Shown here: one piece after another, positions 45,070-58,665 of the stretch
How the letters are laid out: every line of letters begins with the position of its first letter
Numbering within the stretch: the first letter of the stretch is position 1
NCBI GenBank assembly: GCA_964019135.1
Contig: OZ025260.1
Coordinates: 29,754,254-29,818,253, forward strand
Length of the DNA stretch: 64,000 nucleotides
Direction of reading: 5' to 3'
Origin: Arenicola marina
Taxonomy: Eukaryota > Annelida > Polychaeta > Arenicolidae
Made by a program: the position numbers and the translations under genes
Notes under the pieces: model-generated
Database searches by the model: none
What the model was told of the DNA's origin: nothing
The model's input: only the letters and a program-made list of their open reading frames with translations

Positions 45070-45170
45070 ACATGGCGATGTGTTCCGCCTTCATACAAGG
45101 CGATATGTTCCGCTTAGTACATGGTGATGTATTTCACCTATGTACATGGCAATTGGTTACAAGTATATAT
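45070..45170 (+). repeat. 25-bp minisatellite, four copies
   Basis: Copies start at 45,070, 45,095, 45,119 and 45,144. The first is 'acatggcgatgtgttccgcc' plus 'ttcat', and each later copy is more diverged. It shares its core with 3530-3655. Confidence 0.8.
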
Positions 45171-45174
45171 GGGG

Positions 45175-46600
45175 CAAGTGTGGATCGACTAATTAGCTTA
45201 ATCAGTATTTCTAGTAATCATCCCTTGCTTTCTCCCAAGATGGAGCTGTTCGTCTTACACTTCAATACACAGTGCCAACAGCTCATGCTATAGACCCACC
45301 CCACCACACGGAAGACAGGTTTGATGGTTTCCAATACAGACTTTTACCGTGTTATCGCACCCCCACTCGACAAGAAATGTGATGGGAAGAATTGTTGGGT
45401 AGTGGGCTAAATATGTTAAATGTGAAATAGAATGGAAAAACGAATCCACCGAATATTTTCCGCCCGGATGAGCCTGGATTAACCAGGATTGATGCCGCAT
45501 CTATATGAGACCAGGTTTATATCAGTTTGTTTCCAGTGAGACTATAGTCTAAAGCGTTTAATCTCGATCACAAGCTAGAAAGCGTTTTCGTTCACTTTTT
45601 ACAAATCCGGAACAGGAGAACAGAAAATTGTTAACATGCGCCAGTGCGGGCATGGAAATAACACAAAGCTTTATTAATCATGAATGCGCTTATTAACCCT
45701 TGAAAGTTCACAATGCCTTATTAATTTGTCAACATGCCACCAGGTGGCAGCACAGCGACACATCCTGGTCAGCCAAAGCTAAGCCTAAAGTGGACTTCGA
45801 CCGTTCAGGCTCTGTGGATCAAAGCGATAAGATAGCGCCCGTAGGTATCACGCAACTATATAATGCCTCACTTGTATTAAACAGCGTTTAAAATAAGCGA
45901 ACATTGGCATTGATTTCCTGGAGGCGAAATTCGATTTGCGTGCCAGGAGTCAGATCACGGAACACAGATTACTGTTGACAACCGAGAGGTGGAATGAAAG
46001 GAAATTTGGTTGGCGCTCAGCACATTAAACCTATTAACTTTCCAACATTAAGTCAATTAAGTCGGCTTTCAAACCGTCTCAGTTGATCTCGTTTATCCTG
46101 GTATAATCTCGGCCATTCACCGCAAATGGCTTCCATTTCTGCTGATGTCGGCTAATTACGTCTTATTCCGGACAATCAATGGTCGTTGGTCTAAATATTA
46201 GCCAATGGCGTTCAGTCTCCGGCCATCTCGCCTTGATGGTGATGTGATTCCATCAGCACGGACAAAATATATATCCACTGGCAATGGGACACACTATCAG
46301 TAACCCAGCGGTGCAATTTGTCTGAGGCATTAGGTTGGTGGACAGACTGGACGAGTGAAAACGTGAGGTGTGCAAGCCAGAGAAGCCAAAGCGGAGGTAT
46401 TTCCTGTTTGTCCTTTTATTGATCAATTTAATAACCATCTGCGAAATGCCGAACATATAATCGTTATATGGACTATAATTCCGTGTGATAAAAGTGACAA
46501 GGGGCGACCCCCAACGGGAGATAACTCCGTGTAAATCCCCTTTGTCCATTAGCGCCTACCTTGTAAATTGGTTATTGCGGTCATTCAGTGATTCTGAGGC
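45175..46600 (-). repeat. Left-arm DNA pairing with 52.4-53.64 kb
   Basis: 45,200-45,290 pairs with 53,555-53,635 ('gatggagctgttcgtcttacacttcaata'-type sequence, reversed on the other arm). 46,230-46,260 and 46,555-46,610 pair with 52,560-52,590 and 52,400-52,450. 45,440-45,610 also resembles 20,200-20,350 in direct orientation. No gene. Confidence 0.65.
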
Positions 46601-48125
46601 GGTTCACCTGATATGCCCCTCCCTAATTTTATCTCTCCGTAGCTGTAACGGTCCACCAACGGGGTGACATTAAGACCACATTTAGGACTTTTGTCCCCGC
46701 ACAAGGCTATCTTTCCTCCCAGACCCAGCGCCGTTTGATTCATTGCCGTCCCTTTCTAATCCACGACGACCCCAGGTGGCAATTACGCCATAAATGCTTT
46801 TGGTTGTGAGCAATAAAGCGACCCTTGGTGTCTGCTCGAGAAGATTTATGTGGTCCCTTGCTGTAATAACACAGGTCGTTCAGCTATAGTACAGATTACA
46901 ACCATACCCGGAATCCACTATTCTGGTAGTCGGCACCATTCGCCAAGATCATAAAGAGCAAATCAATAGGCATGCCACGGTTTTTATTAGTCGGTAGGAA
47001 ACGATGTCCTATAAAATAAGACTTGCGAAGGAAATGTAATGAGAAAAGGCTAATGACCAACTCAATGTATATTACCAACGTACATGCCCAGAACGAGATT
47101 TCGTCGCTCAGCTTCAAGAGCAACCGTTTTATTGTGTTGATTTGACCTGCGATAAACGATATGGCAATTCCGCGACAAATGTAAGTCTTTTATTTTCCTT
47201 GTGCTTACATGTTTACGCTCACGTAAATTTTCTTTTAACGGACGAGCATGTATACATCGTCGTTACGTTTATATGCTGACCTGAACAGAGGAACTATGGG
47301 AATTGTATTTTACTTGATGTAACTTGATGTAATTGTGTATATTATTGTTAATACACGAATGTGTTCAGCGGATATGGGAGGGGAGACGTCTAGGGTGATG
47401 TCCTCAAAACAAGATGAGTAAGTCACAATGTTAGCAAGGTTTCTTAGCTTATTCACCGTATCTCAATCAGCGAGTGTTATCCATGTTATGTACTGTTTGC
47501 ACGCTTGCAAAATACATTCTTTGTTCATTCCTATAGGAATAATTGTTATATTGTGCTCAATTCTAATTAAATTTAATAAATGTCTAATTTAATTAATTAA
47601 TTAGACATTACCAATGTCTAAGTGAAATGGTGTAGGAGAGACTACGGCATGATTTCCAATTGCATTTATAATTCCTTGATGTTAATTTAACAAGAGGCAT
47701 AACAGGGGTCACGGATGATCCATGCGTTGGATTTCTTCAGTACAATACAGAGACGGCATGGAATTTCATTATCATGATCCAATGAATCGCCACGTATGAA
47801 AACGCTATTTTGAAAAAGAGATATGATTGATTTCAATGACATTGTATTATTAGCCTGCTATGTAATGTTGTAATGCACAGATAGCCTGCCTCATAAGGAT
47901 GCGCATCAGATGTTGACTAGACAGGTGGCTTCGGCTTCTGGCGCTCCCACCCGACTCGGCCTGGCCGCTAGATGGCCTTGAGCTGTCACAGCGGATGCCT
48001 GTGGCAAGGAGGTCACAACACTGAGGCAATAACTCTCGACCCCAGCTGCCCAGGTTTTGCACGTGTGGACGGTATTTTAACCAATGGGCGTACAGGAACA
48101 GGACTGTCGACTGTGCACTATTAAT
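46600..48125 (-). repeat. Left-arm inner part: module h and the inner edge
   Basis: Module h at 46,600-46,960 pairs with 52,025-52,340. 47,620-47,720 pairs with 50,430-50,500, and 47,940-48,125 pairs with 49,930-50,040. The right arm holds an extra 1.1 kb (50.5-51.58 kb, module c and flank) absent here. An AT-rich self-complementary patch (47,578-47,605, 'taatta' repeats) marks the deletion point. Confidence 0.75.
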
Positions 48126-49929
48126 TATGGCCAACATATATATGTATTATATATATATGTATCATTATAGATTCGTTTCAAACTCAGTGCTTGCATTCTT
48201 TATGAAGTTTTATAGATATAGCAGGTGGTTTATAGGTGTGATCCTGGAGGATTGTGCCTCCTCGTATAGCTTAGACAGGCATATCCAGGAAAGTAAACAC
48301 GTTTACCCGGTGGAATCATATCAGCTAAAGTGGTTTCGATGTGTCGCCCGCCGTTACAAATTACAATTTTGGCCCCCAGGCGATGGGTAAACACGACCCA
48401 AGTCACGTAAACTGTCCATGGCAATGAGGGGGAGTCATAGGCTACATAGACGCGGCCCTTCACCGCACATGAAGTCATCATTTATCAAACAATTTAACAT
48501 TTGGCATGCCATGAACCCCGTCCACAAGTATGACATGGTGGTACGGAAAATGTGACAGCGGAGATGTTTGTGTTTCTTCCTGCATTCCATTAATGTAGAT
48601 GCGTTCTTTTTGATATCCTTTCGACATTTTATATGCATCTTTCCATATTCATCGGGATTTTTACCTCCTTGTAATGAATCCGGTCTCGATGCATCTCTCG
48701 TCACTTTTAAATCACAAATGCGCAAAGCTGAATTTGAAATATATAACCCTTTCTGTGGAAGTTGCTGCATGATATCATACAAGTTACTCACCACATAGCA
48801 ATAGCTGGTGGTAGTACCTTTCCAAAAGGTAAGTCACTCATACGTGTCTTGGGCCGGATATTAGTATCGAAATCATCCATTTCAAAAACGCAAAAAATAC
48901 TACCCAGTCTCTTACATTTAAAGCATCACGGTCAAAGGGTAGTCACATTACCCATAATTTTCAGAAACAAACGCAGCGCCACAAGTCAATTGTCGATTAT
49001 CATTGATCACAAAAGGTTATTCAGGCTTAACTGCTAACATGGCGGAGTTGATAACTGATATCTCACTGATATCTCACTGATATCTCAACGAGCCGCAGCC
49101 ATAATAGGGAAGATGGTTGCTGACGTCACACGCCGGGCGACAACTGCTTTTAATCACCTACCAGACTTGGCAGCTGATATGCTTTGATACGTGAGTAACG
49201 AAGACATCTGTTTTACGACGGGACGGCTTAATGGTACTGCTATTAGAAACTTACATTAAGTAATTAAAATCAAACTATGAACATCCACTTGTTACCTGGA
49301 ATGAGACTTCTGACTGACAGATCAATTATCAAATGATGCAAATAACCCGCCATAGTTATAGTTCCTTGAGGCACACGGTCTATGGCCCCGTGCGGACATC
49401 GGTCCAAAATTATTCTTCGGGATTTACCTCAGGCGTCTTTTAGTTTTTCTTCTCACTAATTAAATTACGGCATCTGTCGGCTCTAAATCGCGTGCCACAT
49501 CAATACACTTTTGCTGATATGATTCCACCGTGTTAACTTGCCTATAAACTGCCGGTTATATCCATACAACTCTATAAAGAATGCTTCCATATGGTCCGTG
49601 TTGTGGTATCAACGAATCGTGTTCAATTTGTCAAATCTTTCATTTATCTTGCATTATCGAGATGAGGCGCTGGACTATTTGTCCATACTTTGATAAATCA
49701 TGTTTAATGATACCCGGGGACAGTGACAATCTGTTCGTGGGGCTCCCTCATCTTTTGACGACTATCGTAGATTCAACTAGTTTTTAAGCCAATTAGTATG
49801 GTGGTAGCTAGATGACATCATGGGGACATTAGGTACATTATGTATTATGTACATTGTGCATCATGTACATTATGTACACACAGAACATGTCTGATACATG
49901 ACTAGATTAATTTAGACTAAACTAGATTA
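48126..49929. repeat. Loop of the large palindrome: modules M and s
   Basis: 48,230-48,680 is module M in reverse orientation and 48,760-49,430 is module s in forward orientation, so the spacer itself is made of family modules. 49,500-49,680 repeats 31.01-31.24 kb directly. 49,053-49,085 is a 12-bp tandem ('tgatatctcac', three copies). 49,828-49,872 is a 'tgtacattatgtac' low-complexity patch. Confidence 0.75.
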
Positions 49930-50579
49930 CACAGTCGACAGTCCATTTACTGTACGCCCATTGGACGAAATACCGCCCACACGTATAAGACCTGGGCCGC
50001 TGGCGTCGAGAATTATTGCCTCAGTGTGCCTCAATCAGCCGCTGTCATAGTTCAAGGCCATCCTGCGCCCAAGCCGAAGGTTACGGAAGGCGCAGAAGCC
50101 AAACGGCCTGTCCAGTAACCATTTGATGCGCATCCTGATGAGGTAGGCAGCCTGTCCGGGTCTGCCTATATACATGGATGGAGGCTTAGAAATGTAAACC
50201 AATGGCCAAGTGGGGTCAATAGCATGTCTCTTGTGTGTCTCTCTTGGTCTAAGTGCGACATTACATAACATGCTAATACCACCATCTAATTGAGATTCTT
50301 TATATCCTTTTCCTGAATAGATGGCGATTTGTTAACCGTATTTTTATAACTTTATTGGATCATGATAATAAAATGTCATGCCGTCTATGGATGAACTGAA
50401 CAGTGCCAACGTATGGGTCACGTCTGACATGCTAAGCCTCTTATTAAATTAATATCAAGCAATTATAATTGCAATTGTAAGTCATACCCTTCGTTTTCAG
50501 TCTCCTACGCCACTTCACGTAGACATTAGAGGGGAAGTAGTACCTTCAACGGTCGCATATAAGAGGTCTTAAATCATAT

Positions 50580-51260
50580 TCATAATGACCAGGTGCCCCC
50601 CACCTCCCCGTGACATATACTCTCACTGCTCCCCTTCCCCTACCGATAATCGACCTGACCCCTAACTTAACCCGGCCGCAAATCTCCTTGACTGCCTCCT
50701 TCACCAACGGCCACCACCCTCACTCATTGCCCCCCCCCCCCACCCTCACCGTCACCCTGGAGCCATCTCAATCTCTCCCCACCGCTATCCATGTAGGGCT
50801 CCAAGGAAACATTTCCCAGACAATAAATCAAGTCCTACGCTGACACTGTAATGTCGTGCACAGAATTACATAGCAACATATCGTCACAAATGCATCGAAC
50901 CACGTGGCAACCTTTTATCGGCAGAGACTGTAAGGTTCAAATGTTATGGCGCATCATTGAGTTACAGCTATCGCACAATCTTGCCGGAAATCAGGAGATA
51001 ATGGTCAGAAAGCCGCCGACGCGGAGGCTTCATTACGACTGATGTATAATATTTCGAAAGTTGCCTACGAAATGGAGGTTAATGCGATTAATAACGCACA
51101 GAAGCTTGGGTCCTGATTTATTCGTGTTGTAAGGTCAATGACATGCCATCTGTTATAGCTATTATTGTCGCCTATTGTGTGGCATATACTTGGGGCTGAC
51201 ACCAGTATTCTGTGCCTTTACATCACAGCACCATGTTATGTTAGGCAGGTGCAGGCATAT
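50580..51260 (-). repeat. Module c with flank, inverted
   Basis: The C-rich stretch with a run of 12-13 C at 50,729-50,742 is the reverse of 22.5-22.8 and 14.27-14.48 kb. 50,900-51,240 matches the reverse of 22.03-22.44 kb ('ctgatttattcgtg', 'gcatatacttggggct'). Confidence 0.75.
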
Positions 51261-52339
51261 CTCTGTTGTTGCTTTGTAAACATGTTAATGTGTGTCTTAT
51301 TTTCTGCTAAAATGCAAAATAAAACTTCGCACTAACCGATGACAAAATTCGCGACAAATGTCGACAAGAGAGCAAATATGTTGAAATTAATCAATATTGG
51401 CAATTTTGACTTTGTTGTCTTTAACAAAATAATGCATGAATTCAAATGTAGCGCAATAATCCTGTAAAAATTCATTTCCTAGACGTTGGTAAGTTCATAT
51501 TCTTCTGGAGAAGGAGTGTGACATATGAGTCAACCTTCCCTCATTAGCCGCCCCCCCCCCTCCTATCGGTTGAACCATTCGTGCTTTGTAAAATAATATA
51601 TCACATATACAATTACATCAAGTAAAATACAATTCCTATAGTGTGAAGCTATGGTGTTCAGGTCAGCATATGAATGTAACGGCGATGTATACATGTACGT
51701 CTATTAAAAGGAAAGTTCATTTGGGTTTAAGCTTGTAAGCACCAGATAAATAAAAGCCTTACATAAATACAATTGGACACAGAATTGCCATATGGTTCAT
51801 CTCAAGGTCAAACCGACAGAAGAAATGGATTGCTCTTGAAATTAAGGTACAAAACAGATAGCGACGAAATCTCGTTCTGGGCATGTACGTTGGTAATTTA
51901 CGTTGAGTTGGTTATTAGCCGTTCCTCATTATATTTCCTTGGCAAGTCTTATTTTATGGGGCAACGTTTCATGCCGTATGACAAAAAACGGTGGCATGCC
52001 TTGATGCATGCATTGATTTGCTCTTTATGATCTGGGTGAATGGTGCCGACAGCCAGAATAGTGGATTCCCGGTATGGTTGTAATTTGTTCTACAGCTGAA
52101 CGACCTGTGTTATTGCAGCAAGGTGCTTTACATAAATCTTCTAGGACAGACACCAAGGGTCGCTTGTTGCTTACCGCCAAAAGCGTTTGTGACGTAATTG
52201 CCACCTGGGGCCGTTGTGGAGTAGAAAGGGACTGTATTAAATCAAATGGCGCTGGGTCTGGGAGGACAAATAGCCTTGTGTGGGGACAAAACTCCCAAAT
52301 GTGGTCTAAATGCACCGTGGACCGTTACAGCTTCAGGGA

Positions 52340-53550
52340 GGCAGGGAGGGATAGGAAGGGAGTGGGTGGTGGCGGAGGGGGAGAGCCAGGACAACGCTAA
52401 TACAGGGAGATATCAGGTGAACCGCGTCAGAAAATTACTCAATGACCGCAATCACCATCTACGCCATCTCTGACCATCTCTGACGTCTCCATTCCTCCAG
52501 CCTCTCCTCTAGTCGATTACCTCCGACAATTTGTACAGCTGAGACAGAGCGTCGTCAGAGCTTATTCACGTTGATGGAATCACATCGTTATGAAGCCGAG
52601 GTGGACAGAGACTGAACGTCAGTGGTCAACATTTTGAGCGAGGGAGAACATGTCAACGACACCGTAGATTGTCCGGTTAAAAAACGCAATTGGCCGTCAT
52701 GAGCAGAAATAAAAGCCATCTTCCGTGAAAAACCACGATTATCCAAGGGTGAACCAGATGAGCTGACATACAAGCAGGTAACTGCAGATGGAAGCTGATG
52801 GCACAACATAAACTGCGCCATACAATCAATCAATGTGCTGATCGCCAATCGAATGATTCCATTCGACTCCATAGTTTGCCCGCTGCTTAATAACCATGAC
52901 ATGTTCAATTGTTGCGTAATTCTTACTGCAGCTTTCTTGTGGTTGTCATCCACAGAGCCTGGCCGATCAAAGTCCTCTTCGGCTTTGTAAAATTGAACGA
53001 AAAAAGGCGGCTTGTTGTAATCGGGATTGAACGCGTTACAAATAGCCTCACTGAAAACAGACTGGACCGTCAGGCCTCAAAGTGGTACGACATTAACCCT
53101 GGTCAATCCCTGTTCGTCCACGCCGGAAATAATCCATCGATTTTCCCCTCCATTCGATCGCATCTTATGTCACATTCAACATGTTTAACCGATTTCCATG
53201 ATGTGAAAAGGCTTTCGCATCAAGAACGAAAGGATCTAGAAATGGCGAAAACAAAACAAAGTATTCTGTTTTGTTTTAGTCTCAAATTGCTTGTCGCGTT
53301 GGAGCGGTTTGAAGCGGATTGGGGAGAATTAGAACAGATTGGAGCGCATTGAAACAGATTGGAACTGATTGAGCCCAGTGGACGTTTGAACATCAATTCA
53401 TCCCAAGTGTTTGAAATACATATTCTGCAGAGTGGAGATGCGATAATGCGGTGGCAGTCTGTATTTGTGCTGTACGTGGTCTGTACGTGTGCTCTGTCTG
53501 GTTGGTGTGGGTTCATAGAATGGCCCGTTGACCGTGGTTATTAAAGTGGG
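52340..53550. other. Right-arm DNA with weak left-arm partner
   Basis: Holds a 147-codon ORF (52,909-53,352) that matches no family I know and is not kept on the paired arm. 53,300-53,372 has an imperfect 10-11-bp tandem of the form 'gga.cagattg', six to seven units. I see no gene. Confidence 0.55.
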
Positions 53551-54257
53551 TCCGTAGAATGGGCTGTTGACAGCGCTTATTGAAGTGTAAGACGAATAGC
53601 TCCATCTGGGGAGAAAGTGAAGGACAATTACTAACAAATGCCTGGCGAGTTATATGAAATATGCAATCCCCACTTGCCCCATGTATATATATACTCTCAT
53701 TTTGTATTATTGTTCTTGCTTGTAAAATAAAGTTTACATGCATAAAGTTAGTTACACATAGATATGCATACATATTATTTGGTGATAATTTTGGTCTTTT
53801 TTTCATCACAAATATCTTTTTGTGTAATAGTAGGGGGTTGGAGCTCATGACATCTCAAAGTCTATCATCGACAACATCACAGCGTTTGAAATGTACGTGC
53901 TGCTCAAAATCACAGAGGTACACATTAGTTGATAAGATGCTTTTAAACCCTGATGCAGTTTACGACGTCTACTTATGTGTTAAATTTGACGCTGCATTCC
54001 TACATCGGTCGGTTGTTGTCCAAATGAGGTCATCGACTATGCTTCGGGAACTATAGAATAAACGGTTGCTTGCTCGCTTTTTCCTTTATATGATAAGTGT
54101 TCTGTCAGCCTGAAGTCATATTCTAAGAGACAAGTAACTGTCTGGATGCCACCATCGACACTCGCCACCTTTACAATACAGACAGAAATGATCGTTCTCT
54201 ATTTCCCATTTATGACTTAATATGAGGTTATAAATTTGTTTCAGTCTCTTAGTAGCG

Positions 54258-54270
54258 CCACCAGGCGGCT
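54258..54270 (+). promoter_or_regulatory. CTCF-like motif in module q
   Basis: CCACCAGGCGGCT, the palindromic partner of 42,044-42,056. Confidence 0.3.
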
Positions 54271-55761
54271 TCGCACTCCGGCAAGGATGTCCACAGACCT
54301 ATCAGGTCATATCAGCTGTAAAATAGAGTGTGATTGGCAGGTGATTATAAAAACAGTTTATAATAATTGCCTACTTGAGATGAAATATTGCTCCGTATTA
54401 TTGAGTAAAAGTAACGTCAGCTAGCATCAGAGATTACATATATCAGTGGTTATATATATCAGTGTGTCATCAAGATGGCAATGTTCGCCGTCCAGCGACC
54501 ACCACACATAACGTATAGTTTATACGCCGAGAAACTGTTTGATGTGTAAGTGGTAAGTACCAGCGTATGCAGTGTATGAGTAGACAGGTTCCATGTTAAG
54601 TGTATGGGGAAAACAGCTATTTTTGCGGACTAAAACTTTAGAGCGCCCGCAAAACTTTAAAACCTATCGTGCAAATGCAGACGATACTATTTTGTTACTC
54701 ACTTTGACCCTGGAAAGAACAGACCCAACGGCATCTTACAGTACGTCATTAAATAAGGAACTGAATAATATATACCTCGCAAGAGTAAATTTATGGCTTT
54801 TCACATGCCTGGAACAGGCACAGGCACACGAGATACACGAACATAACACCGGACATAAGCACCTAGTTCATACCAGGAGAGTACGCGACGAATATGCCAA
54901 AATACATTTAACATTATATTATTAATAATAACTGTAGACCCCCCCACCACCCTCCGCCGTTGTTGGCGCCTAACGTCGTTTAATTTCACTGGTGTCAACT
55001 GCCTGCTCTATTCATAACAACAGCTTCTTATTGTTGAAAACGCTTGGTTTCGTTTCCACTAGATTACCAAGATATGAAATTTCTTTTGCCACAAATCCGT
55101 GTAGCCCTGACGCTAACGGTTCTTTTACCTTAAGCATAGCTCAAAGTAATAATGTTTTTTTTTTAAGTAGATCACTTTGACAAATAAATAATATTGAATC
55201 TTGACAACTGGATATTGACCGCTGGTATCAATTGTGGCCTACAGATATATTGTCTACATATCAGCTTTTCTCCTTATTCTCGATTTATTTTCTTATATAT
55301 TCATCATATCAATCAGGTACGGCAAATTTCTGCAAAGATCAGTGAGAGGATCAGAATGTGTAAATTAGGTCAAGGTTTTTCTTGGTCAATACGGTCATTA
55401 AGTAAAACTATCGTGTCACATGTCAACTACGGTGATAGATGAACAGAGAATTGTGATATATATCTCCTTCCAAATAAGATCTCACACGAGATTCACGGTA
55501 GCAGCTTGACTACACCGTCCATGTTATCGTCAACATGTCTTCTTAAGAAAATGGTGGACCGACGATTACTTAATTCGAATAATTAGCCTCGTCATTCGTC
55601 AGATATTCTTTATCGTGTGTCACGTTATACGAGCCAGGCTAGGCCTTACATACACCGGATGTTGGAAGCGTGGTGATATCTTCCGGTGAGAGACTCGCTG
55701 ATGCCACAATGCTGACAATATGAAAGCATTGTTAATAAGTATCAGTTTAACTCAGCTTGGA

Positions 55762-55895
55762 ATATTGCTAGCCTAGATCTCCTAAACAATAAGTTGTATC
55801 TAGGTATTATGATCGAATTATTATTTTGTTTGCATAAAGGATATTTAATTGCATTGGAGACGTTATTGTTCTGGATGTTGGCCTACTTCTCTACC
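55762..55895 (+). other. Empty (pre-insertion) site of the 36-39 kb LINE
   Basis: 'ttaattgcattggagacgtt' continues without a break into 'ctggatgttggcctac'. The two halves are separated by 3.2 kb of LINE on the left arm. Confidence 0.88.
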
Positions 55896-57199
55896 ATGTT
55901 TCTCAATGCAGAACATGCTTTTATGCCAGTTGCCGAATGCACGTTACCGGTCAGAAATAAAAATGAAACATTTATTTCCTGGTAGTCCTACTGATGATAA
56001 TATCGCGTAGATATCTTCGTCTTTCGAGTCGATAATTTTGGGGGAACATGTCCAGATCCTGACAGACCCTGCTTACGTGGCAGGCATAAACATCGTCGAG
56101 CGAGCTCCTGGGATCAGTGAATAGAAGCTGAGACTAAAAAACGTTACCGCTTTGGGGGTCCAAATGATGACATCGAGTGCCGTCATCCCACCCATGGAAA
56201 CAAAAACATCATGCGAGGATCTCAAACAAACAGCCTGCATTAGACGGGGCGGGCACGTTGTAGATTGGTGCTGGATACGGAGGGGTGAGGCCTTCCGTCA
56301 ACAAGTCGCTTGTCTTGCCAGTTTACTTCTTCGCCCACTGCACGGCGTCTCAAACAAGAACAGACATGCATATAATGACGTCATGAAGCCTCCTAATTGA
56401 CATCATCCAACTTGCGGCATTCAGACTGTGGCCTAGTATGAACATCAGCTGAAAACGATTTAATCTTGAGACTAGTGTACATAAAGGGATACCGCATTAC
56501 TTATACGCCAGGCAACAGTTGTAGACACTTAGTAAATGGAAATTAGATTTTCGTGGGTCATTGAGCCTGTACAGTGACTGAGCTACATTGTACAGAGTAT
56601 ACGTATATACACCTTCCAAGGAGTTACATGTTTTGCATGCCACGAATAGAACTGCACACTAGAAGACGGGAAAGAAAAGACCGTCAAGTGATTTTTGTTG
56701 AAGCGATATATCAACGCCAGGTTCGCGTGAAATGCTTCTGAAAGGCCTCGCATTCAAATTATCAGTCGTGGCGACGCACAAATAGGACGCCTGCAATGGA
56801 TGATGATATTATCGGGAACATCATTTTTGGCGGGGAATCATGGAAGGTATCTCCCGTCATGGTATTATCATTATCTGGGTGACCCATGAAGCAGGTTCAT
56901 TGCTTCTTGTGTCTTTCCATTGCAATGACTCCTCAGTTGTTGGCGGGTCTCTCATGTCGGGCGGATGTCGTGACGAGTTTCTCCCTCCGGGAAGTTGTCA
57001 CTTTCTGTGATAGCATCGCTTTATTTGACAGTTCGTTTATCTTCGACGGTTTTGGAATCAGATACGGTTTGACTGATGGTGCTGGAGTTCAGCTGCGGGT
57101 AATGAGAGTGGCGTGGCTATCACAATGGAGGTAGCGAAGGGACGGGGAAATCACCAGTCACCGTATTTTAGCTTCACAAGTCTTATCTAAATCATCTAA

Positions 57200-57800
57200 T
57201 GGCAGTTAAAGGGTAAAAGCAAAAGCTTTCGTCGTATTTTTAACTTAGAACTAAGATCTCATTCAGATCTCATTGGTATTTGCCACTCGCTGATTGCAAT
57301 TAGTAGAAAATACACACTCAGTCGATAACGCCTGTGGACAGAATAGCACTCTTGAAATGTGTGAAACATGCCTGCATGTTGTTACAGGTTCTTAGAGTAT
57401 ACATTGCAGCTTTGATAATCTTGATCACAAAACTCGATACATTTAGAACACATACAATCGGGCGATACCACCTGTGACCGCCGTGAGCTTTAATGATGTT
57501 GATCACAAAACTCCTTCTTGTTATAACACACACCTAAGGTACAATTAGCGGCTATAGGACTGGTATGGATAGAAGTCTTATGAATCATTATCTCACTGAG
57601 CGTCATGGCAGCAAAACGCGGAAAAGGTAGAACGCGAAGAAACGCGAGGGCAAGAGCAATCAACAGCTTGCTGACATCTTTAGGATTGGCAAAATCCACT
57701 CAGACGTAAAGCTGATTACTTTATGGCATACGAGGCTAATGAAGAACCGAGTCGCAAGTGGATTTGGACCAGTATTGATAGCGAGGAGTTAGAATGTGCC
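57200..57800. other. Right-only DNA next to the LINE fragment
   Basis: No partner on the left arm and no module match. 57,395-57,510 holds two related phrases ('ttgatcacaaaactc'), suggesting a small local duplication of about 80 bp. Confidence 0.5.
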
Positions 57801-57829
57801 ATATGGACTTGGTTTGTTGATATTATATA

Positions 57830-58665
57830 TATTGTTTATTTTGGTACTCTAGGCCATTGGCCCCTGGTACAAAGAGAATATACATACAATATAAAGAACA
57901 TACGTGAATTAACAAAATGCTAGTAACTTAGATTTCCGTAAAGCTTCCCTGCAAGAATAACATATTTACCTAAATTTACCATGTCTCCAGGCATGTTAGA
58001 TTTCAGTAGAGCATTAAATGTATAACTGTTAAAGTTGGTGTAATAATAACGATTGATAAGCGATTCTCTCAACTCCGCAAACAGTGGGCAAATACACAAA
58101 ATGTGGTACTCAGTAACTCGTCTGTCTGATACAATCGTCCCATTTGCGGCTACTAATGTGCGATATTTACATACATAGGGAAGTTCACTCTCACCATTAA
58201 AATTTGCTTTCCCAAATCCTCGTTCAAATATTCTACAGTGCAATCTTGCCAGCGCTTGCCTGAGTTTATAGCTATCGACACAACTAATATATGATTCCAA
58301 CTGAATACTTTTTTAAATGAACAATAATATTGCAAGCGGTTGCTTTTATGTATATTCGCGTACCAATTTTAAGCCCACAATGTGTTACTCGCTGTGAGAA
58401 CGCGCTCGTGAACAGTCTGGCATCTCCAATTTCCTGTGCTGCCTGAACGTAACCGAAGCCATTCATATTTAATATTGCTTTTACTTCTGACGTCCACGTT
58501 ATCCTGCCTGCTTCTGTTAGTTTAAAGATCATATCGTAACAGTTTCTTGTTAATCTTGTTACTGGCATTTCCAGCAGTTTAACCCAATATTTGACAACAT
58601 TAATGCCGTACGTGGTGCTTAGCGGCAGGCGTCCACACTTCCCATAGACTGCATCGTCACTAGTG
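57830..58665 (-). pseudogene. LINE ORF2 C-terminal fragment
   Basis: The minus-strand translation from about 58,655 gives YGKCGRLPLS, then VVKYWVKLLEM, continuing through TWTSEVKAILNMNGFGYV to 58,284. A frame shift near 58,290-58,300 leads to a second frame ending at 57,920: LRQALARLHCRIFERGFG, SDRRVTEYHILCICPLFAELR, LGKYVILAGKLYG. This order is typical of the region after the reverse transcriptase in many invertebrate LINEs. The 3' end with 'tttgtaccaggggcc' resembles 9.52 and 17.88 kb, so the family is probably the same. 5' truncated and frameshifted. It interrupts right-arm DNA whose left-arm partner (34.66-34.73 kb) is continuous. Confidence 0.8.

Larger units (their letters stand above)
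31550..48125 (-). repeat. Large imperfect palindrome, left arm
   Basis: Reverse-complement collinearity with 49,930-62,710. Landmark pairs are 48,100/49,945, 47,660/50,470, 46,790/52,200, 46,245/52,575, 45,250/53,600, 43,990/53,915, 42,050/54,265, 41,445/54,895, 40,800/55,650, 39,290/55,850, 35,900/56,010, 35,170/56,810, 33,990/59,500, 32,590/61,010 and 31,850/62,410. Arm-specific insertions explain the changing sums: LINE 36,041-39,267, M-containing DNA 39.38-40.68, module P 42.33-43.92 and DNA at 44.1-45.1 kb on this arm. Confidence 0.85.

Noticed and set aside
52909..53352. 147-codon ORF
   Set aside because: No family recognised, end part made of an imperfect 10-11-bp repeat, and no corresponding frame in the paired left arm.
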